In this document: positions 15,027-18,139 of the stretch, piece by piece | Numbering within the stretch: position 1 is the first letter of the stretch | Layout: each line of letters opens with the position of its first letter | NCBI GenBank assembly: GCA_020633125.1 | Contig: JACKEH010000075.1 | Span: forward strand, 1-18,139 | From: Sandaracinus sp. | GTDB lineage: Bacteria; Myxococcota_A; Polyangia; Polyangiales; Houyiibacteriaceae | Length of the DNA stretch: 18,139 nucleotides | Direction of reading: 5' to 3' | Notes under the pieces: generated by a model | Database searches by the model: none | Told to the model about the DNA's origin: nothing | Seen by the model: only the letters and a program-made list of their open reading frames with translations | Made by a program: the position numbers and the translations under genes

Positions 15027-16262
15027 TCAGACGACCCGGGGAGGCACGGCCGGTGGAATGCTGCGCTTCTTCTTGGGCAAGAAACACAAGGGCTCGAAGA
15101 GCACCTGGGCCTCGGGCGGCAACGGCGCCACCAAGTCCACGAGCTCCTGCTTGCGCAGGTAGATCTCCTCGCGACGCCCGTCCGCACGCTCGATCTTCAA
15201 CGAGAGCTCGCTCGGGTTGGGCGAGTGCGCGTCGACCTGCGCCGCGATCGGCGCCAAACGCGCGGCGATGCGATCCAAGACCAAGCGCACCAAGCCACGC
15301 TCGAAGACGTCGTGCTCGTCGAGCTGCGCGAAGACGAGCCGTGTCTTGCGACCGAGCAGCGTGAGGCATTCGTTGCGAAGCGTCTCGGCGAGATCCTGAA
15401 TGCGTTCGAGGTCGTCGCCCTGCGAGGTGTAGGGCGCCTCGCTCTCCCCGCCCTTCTCGTTGCGCCGCGTCAGACGCGCAAGCGCTTGGCCCTCGAGCCC
15501 GACGTCGAGGTCGATCACGAACGCATCCCGCGGCGCGTCGGGCTTGCGCCGCAGGTGCAGCTCCATGGAGTCGGGCCCGATCTCGAGCTCGCTGACATAG
15601 AAGTCGTCGAGCGTGTGCACGTCGGGATGCAGCGAGCTGCGAAGGAACGCCTTCTTGAAGCCGACCTGCAAGGTCACGCCCGGAGAGATCTCGCCGAGCT
15701 TTCGCGGACGGCTCCACACGGGATCGCTCGCGACGTCGATCATGAAGCTCGTGGTCAACGACGCCGGATGCGTGAGCAACACTTGGCCGTGCGGCGCCGT
15801 GCCCCCGAGGCTGAGCGAGAGCGCCCATCCGAGCGTCGGCAGGGGATCGGCGAGGAAGTACTTCGACAAGACGTCGCGAAGCTCGATGCGCTTGTCGCGA
15901 ATCTGCGTCGTCACCCCGACCGAGTCCGCGTCGAGGTGCTGCGCTCGCGTCTGCTTCGCGTGCGCGGCGACGCGTTCGACGTGCTCGAGCAGCTCGCGCG
16001 CGTGCGGGCCGACGAGTTGGGTCGCGCCCGATCGCGCCGCGCGATCCGCGATCGACGCGGTCACGGCGTCGAAGAAGCCCTGCAGCGCCTCGATCGCGTG
16101 CAGATGCTCCTGCGCCCGATCCCCGAGGTTCTGCTCGAGCTGGTCGGCTTCGTGTGCGAGCAGGAGCGCGCGGCTCGCCGCCTTCACGAACGTGCGCAGC
16201 TGCGCGAGGAAGTCGTGTCCGTCCGGAAACGGCGACGAATCACCGAAGAGGTAGGTCGACAC
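15027..16262 (-). CDS. Conserved-looking protein of unknown function (STYLFGDSSPFP N-terminus)
   Basis: I do not recognise a named family. The 411-residue product begins 'VSTYLFGDSSPFPDGHDFL', a compact, motif-like N-terminus that supports GTG 16262 as the start. The frame is open for 100 more codons upstream, but codon use there loses its G/C third-position bias between about 16440 and 16263. Residues about 20-150 are strongly helical and may form a coiled coil ('AHEADQLEQNLGDRAQEHLHAIEAL'-type). The middle (about 190-300) is beta-rich ('GWALSLSLGG', 'TLQVGFKKAFLRSSL', 'FYVSELEIGPDSMELHLRR'). The end is basic and proline-rich (PKKKRSIPPAVPPRVV). There is no signal peptide or membrane segment, so it is probably cytoplasmic. 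It lies between the transglutaminase-fold gene and dnaX on the same strand, a possible operon. Confidence 0.75.
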   Translation of the reverse strand: MSTYLFGDSSPFPDGHDFLAQLRTFVKAASRALLLAHEADQLEQNLGDRAQEHLHAIEALQGFFDAVTASIADRAARSGATQLVGPHARELLEHVERVAAHAKQTRAQHLDADSVGVTTQIRDKRIELRDVLSKYFLADPLPTLGWALSLSLGGTAPHGQVLLTHPASLTTSFMIDVASDPVWSRPRKLGEISPGVTLQVGFKKAFLRSSLHPDVHTLDDFYVSELEIGPDSMELHLRRKPDAPRDAFVIDLDVGLEGQALARLTRRNEKGGESEAPYTSQGDDLERIQDLAETLRNECLTLLGRKTRLVFAQLDEHDVFERGLVRLVLDRIAARLAPIAAQVDAHSPNPSELSLKIERADGRREEIYLRKQELVDLVAPLPPEAQVLFEPLCFLPKKKRSIPPAVPPRVV

Positions 16263-16407
16263 CGAGACAGGGTATCCGGTCCGGGGGCCACGGGAAACGA
16301 TCGTCCGACGCGAGCCGTTCGGCCCCCCCGAAACCAACGCTCGAGCGCACGTCCCGACCGCACCTTCGTTTCGAAACGAGGCTCGTGAGGTCGGTCCGTC
16401 GCCGCGC

Positions 16408-16562
16408 TCACGCGAAGAAGAGCGCGCCAGGCGCGGACGCCTCATCGCGATCCCGAGGGTCACCGCGAACGCCGTGAACTGACCCGGCACGCCGCGGGGC
16501 TTCGTCGTCATCCCGACCAACACGAGCGCCGACGCGAAGACGAAAGCGGCGAGAACGTGCAC
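16408..16562 (-). pseudogene. Possible two-helix membrane miniprotein with a one-base deletion
   Basis: From GTG 16562, 19 bp after the transglutaminase-fold stop, the frame encodes two hydrophobic segments, 'HVLAAFVFASALVLVGM' and 'FTAFAVTLGIAM', joined by a short polar turn (TTKPRGVPGQ). Almost every third base here is G or C, as in real genes of this window; the bias ends after about 41 codons. Adding one base near 16424-16428 would continue the protein as '...RRPRLA-ALFFA' and end it at the TGA at 16410-16408, for about 51 residues. Without that base the frame runs into the next gene. This is a tentative gene; the alternative is an N-terminal membrane anchor on the unknown protein at 15027-16262. 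Confidence 0.35.
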
Positions 16563-16581
16563 GCACGAGCCCGCAGCCTAC

Positions 16582-18139
16582 TCAACGACGACGCAAACGC
16601 GCGAGCAACGCCGCCGCCGCCTTGGGGTCGCGCAAGGCACGCTCGAGCTCCGCACGCGCCTCGTCGTCGAGCGGTTCGCCCGCGACCTTGCCGAGGTGAT
16701 GCAAGACCTTGAAGAGCTCGGCACGCGGCAAGCGCGGCTCGCGGCTCTTCTTCGTTCGCCCCGACTGCACGCCGCGCGCGCCGCGACCCCGCTCCGCTGC
16801 GCCACGGCGCGGGCCGTCGCGGCCGAGCTCGAGCTGTGGGGTCGTCGGTCGAGGCGCGCGCGCGCTCGCCTCGGCAGGCGCACGAAAAGGCACCGGCGGA
16901 CGGCGCGGCACCTGCAAGGGTCGACCGTCCTCGGTGCTGCTCGCGTCGATCGGGACCCACGCCGGCCGACCGCGCGCGTCGACGAGAAAGGCGAGCGCCC
17001 ACAGGTGATCGGGCTCGCTCGCGGAGCCTCCGTCGAGCACCCACCCGCTCGCGAGACCGGCCGGAATCCCGACGCGACGCATCAGCTCGCACGCGAGCGC
17101 GTTGAGTTCGTAACAGACCCCCGCGCCGAGGTGCTTCGCGTCCGCACCGACGTGCAAGGCCGCAACGTGGGCGTGCGCGCGCCCCCGCGTGACGCGCGCG
17201 AGGTACCGACCGACGGCCGGGTCTTCGAGGTAGCTCGGGTCGTAGCGGTAGCGCCGACGCACGAAGTCGCGCACCGCCAGCGCGCGCTCGAAAGGCGAGC
17301 CCTCGTCGTCGAACGAAGCGACGAAATCGAGCACCTCCTCGGGCAGCTCGGCGTCGGGTACGAACGAGTCGAGCGCCCCGACCCCCGAAGCGACGCGCGC
17401 GTCGTCGAACGAAGGCGCCGCGCCGAGCCGCACGCGCAGACGAAGCTCGGTGGCACGCTCGAGCCGCACGAGCTGAGCACCGCTCGCACCACGCCACGCC
17501 GCGACGTCTCCTTCCGAAGCCCGCAGCTCGACGAGCTCGCCGTAGATCGGAATCGGCAACACGGACTCGCCGGCGGGCAGTCGCCCTCGCATCGCCACGG
17601 TGCCCACGTCGCCACGCACGTCCGGTCGCGGCACGTCGCTCGGCTCCCAGCGTTGGCCGCGGCGATCGAAGCGTGTGACCACGAGCTGCGGCGCGTAGAC
17701 CCACGGGGCGGGCAGACGCGTGGGCGCGAACGCGAAGCCGACCCCTGGGACCTCTCGACGCGCGTCGAGCCAACCGTCGGTGCGGTCGAGCTGCGAGCCG
17801 AGCGTGTCGCGGGGCGCGAAGAGATGCGCGTCCCGTGCGCTCGGCTCGGCGACCCTCGCTTCGCGTGCCTCCTTCGTTTCGCGCGTCTCGCGACCCGGCT
17901 CGCCGCCGAAGAAACGACGCACGCGGTCGAAGAGCTTCGGTCGAGGCGGCGCTTCGCTACGCCTCGGCGCCGGCGCGTTCGCAGGCACGTCCGTGGTCAA
18001 CCGCGCGACGGCCGCCGCGCGCTCGCGTGGCTCGGGCGCCAGCGCGGGCGCGGCGAGCGAGGGATCGTCGAGCACGTCGACGATCACTCGCAGCACCTGG
18101 CCGTCGAACGCCGCCGGCGCCGGCACCCGCACGGTCGCA
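16582..18139 (-). CDS. Transglutaminase-like fold protein (5' end outside window)
   Basis: The frame is open to the right edge; GTG at 18132 is the first in-window start but coding sequence probably continues outside. Numbered from that GTG, the product has 516 residues. A charged, disordered stretch (about 55-105, including RETRETKEAREARVAE) precedes a beta-rich region (about 130-240, 'VLPIPIYGELVELRA'). Residues about 265-400 are a transglutaminase-like domain with the Cys-His-Asp triad: Cys340 in 'GAGVCYELNALACELM', His376 in 'PDHLWALAFL', Asp396 in 'WVPIDASS'. The helix before it ('FERALAVRDFVRRRYRYDPS') is typical of the superfamily. A basic linker and a small helical tail follow. Bacterial members are proteases or cross-linkers, often cell-envelope linked. 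An N-terminal signal or membrane region cannot be seen here. Confidence 0.82.
   Translation of the reverse strand, partial: ATVRVPAPAAFDGQVLRVIVDVLDDPSLAAPALAPEPRERAAAVARLTTDVPANAPAPRRSEAPPRPKLFDRVRRFFGGEPGRETRETKEAREARVAEPSARDAHLFAPRDTLGSQLDRTDGWLDARREVPGVGFAFAPTRLPAPWVYAPQLVVTRFDRRGQRWEPSDVPRPDVRGDVGTVAMRGRLPAGESVLPIPIYGELVELRASEGDVAAWRGASGAQLVRLERATELRLRVRLGAAPSFDDARVASGVGALDSFVPDAELPEEVLDFVASFDDEGSPFERALAVRDFVRRRYRYDPSYLEDPAVGRYLARVTRGRAHAHVAALHVGADAKHLGAGVCYELNALACELMRRVGIPAGLASGWVLDGGSASEPDHLWALAFLVDARGRPAWVPIDASSTEDGRPLQVPRRPPVPFRAPAEASARAPRPTTPQLELGRDGPRRGAAERGRGARGVQSGRTKKSREPRLPRAELFKVLHHLGKVAGEPLDDEARAELERALRDPKAAAALLARLRRR

Noticed and set aside
14928..16388. A 486-codon plus-strand open frame
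   Set aside because: Composition is that of an antisense shadow (Arg, Leu, Val, Glu) of the unknown minus-strand gene, with no start signal or recognisable fold.

Overview
The window is high-GC DNA (G or C at most third codon positions, long spurious open frames on both strands). Its gene content fits a myxobacterium, probably the Polyangiales (Sandaracinus-like). The evidence is a very large Ser/Thr kinase-AAA-TPR signalling protein, a lipoprotein with an Asp-rich linker, a parallel beta-helix surface protein, and a MoxR/VWA pair. The taxonomic call is inference from style and content, not from a marker search.

Layout. (1) 2-1180 (+): C-terminal part of a secreted-type parallel beta-helix protein, cut by the window edge. 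(2) 1217-1460: two tandem repeats (a 12-bp and a 6-bp unit) filling the gap between convergent genes; the second is a strong G-quadruplex candidate on the minus strand. (3) 1462-5117 (-): one large gene for an anti-sigma-like head, a Ser/Thr kinase, a cyclase-like domain, an AAA ATPase and a TPR tail. It is intact at both ends but broken by about ten small deletions between 3264 and 4887. (4) 5417-6934 (+): SGNH/DUF4886-type lipoprotein; two perfect palindromes lie in the divergent gap before it. (5) 7118-8080 (-) and 8227-8535 (+): divergent GlxA-type AraC regulator and a small antibiotic-biosynthesis-monooxygenase-fold protein. (6) 8784-11308 (+): MoxR-like AAA ATPase and a metallopeptidase-VWA (DUF2201-like) protein with overlapping ATGA, preceded by two large hairpins and followed by a 28-bp-arm hairpin. 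(7) 11597-12634 (-): HUH/Y1 (IS200/RAYT-like) transposase surrounded by palindromes. (8) 12906-18139 (-): dnaX, a conserved-looking protein of unknown function, a possible frameshifted two-helix membrane miniprotein, and a transglutaminase-fold protein that runs off the right edge.

How the parts may work together. The MoxR/DUF2201 pair is translationally coupled and almost certainly forms one ATPase-effector unit; it is the best candidate for an incompletely described system. The GlxA regulator may control its divergent monooxygenase neighbour. The minus-strand block from the transglutaminase gene to dnaX reads like a loose operon. The repeated deletions in the kinase, most of them in G/C runs and all leaving conserved motifs intact, suggest consensus errors in this sequence as much as true gene decay, so the kinase should be read as one protein of about 1,220 residues.
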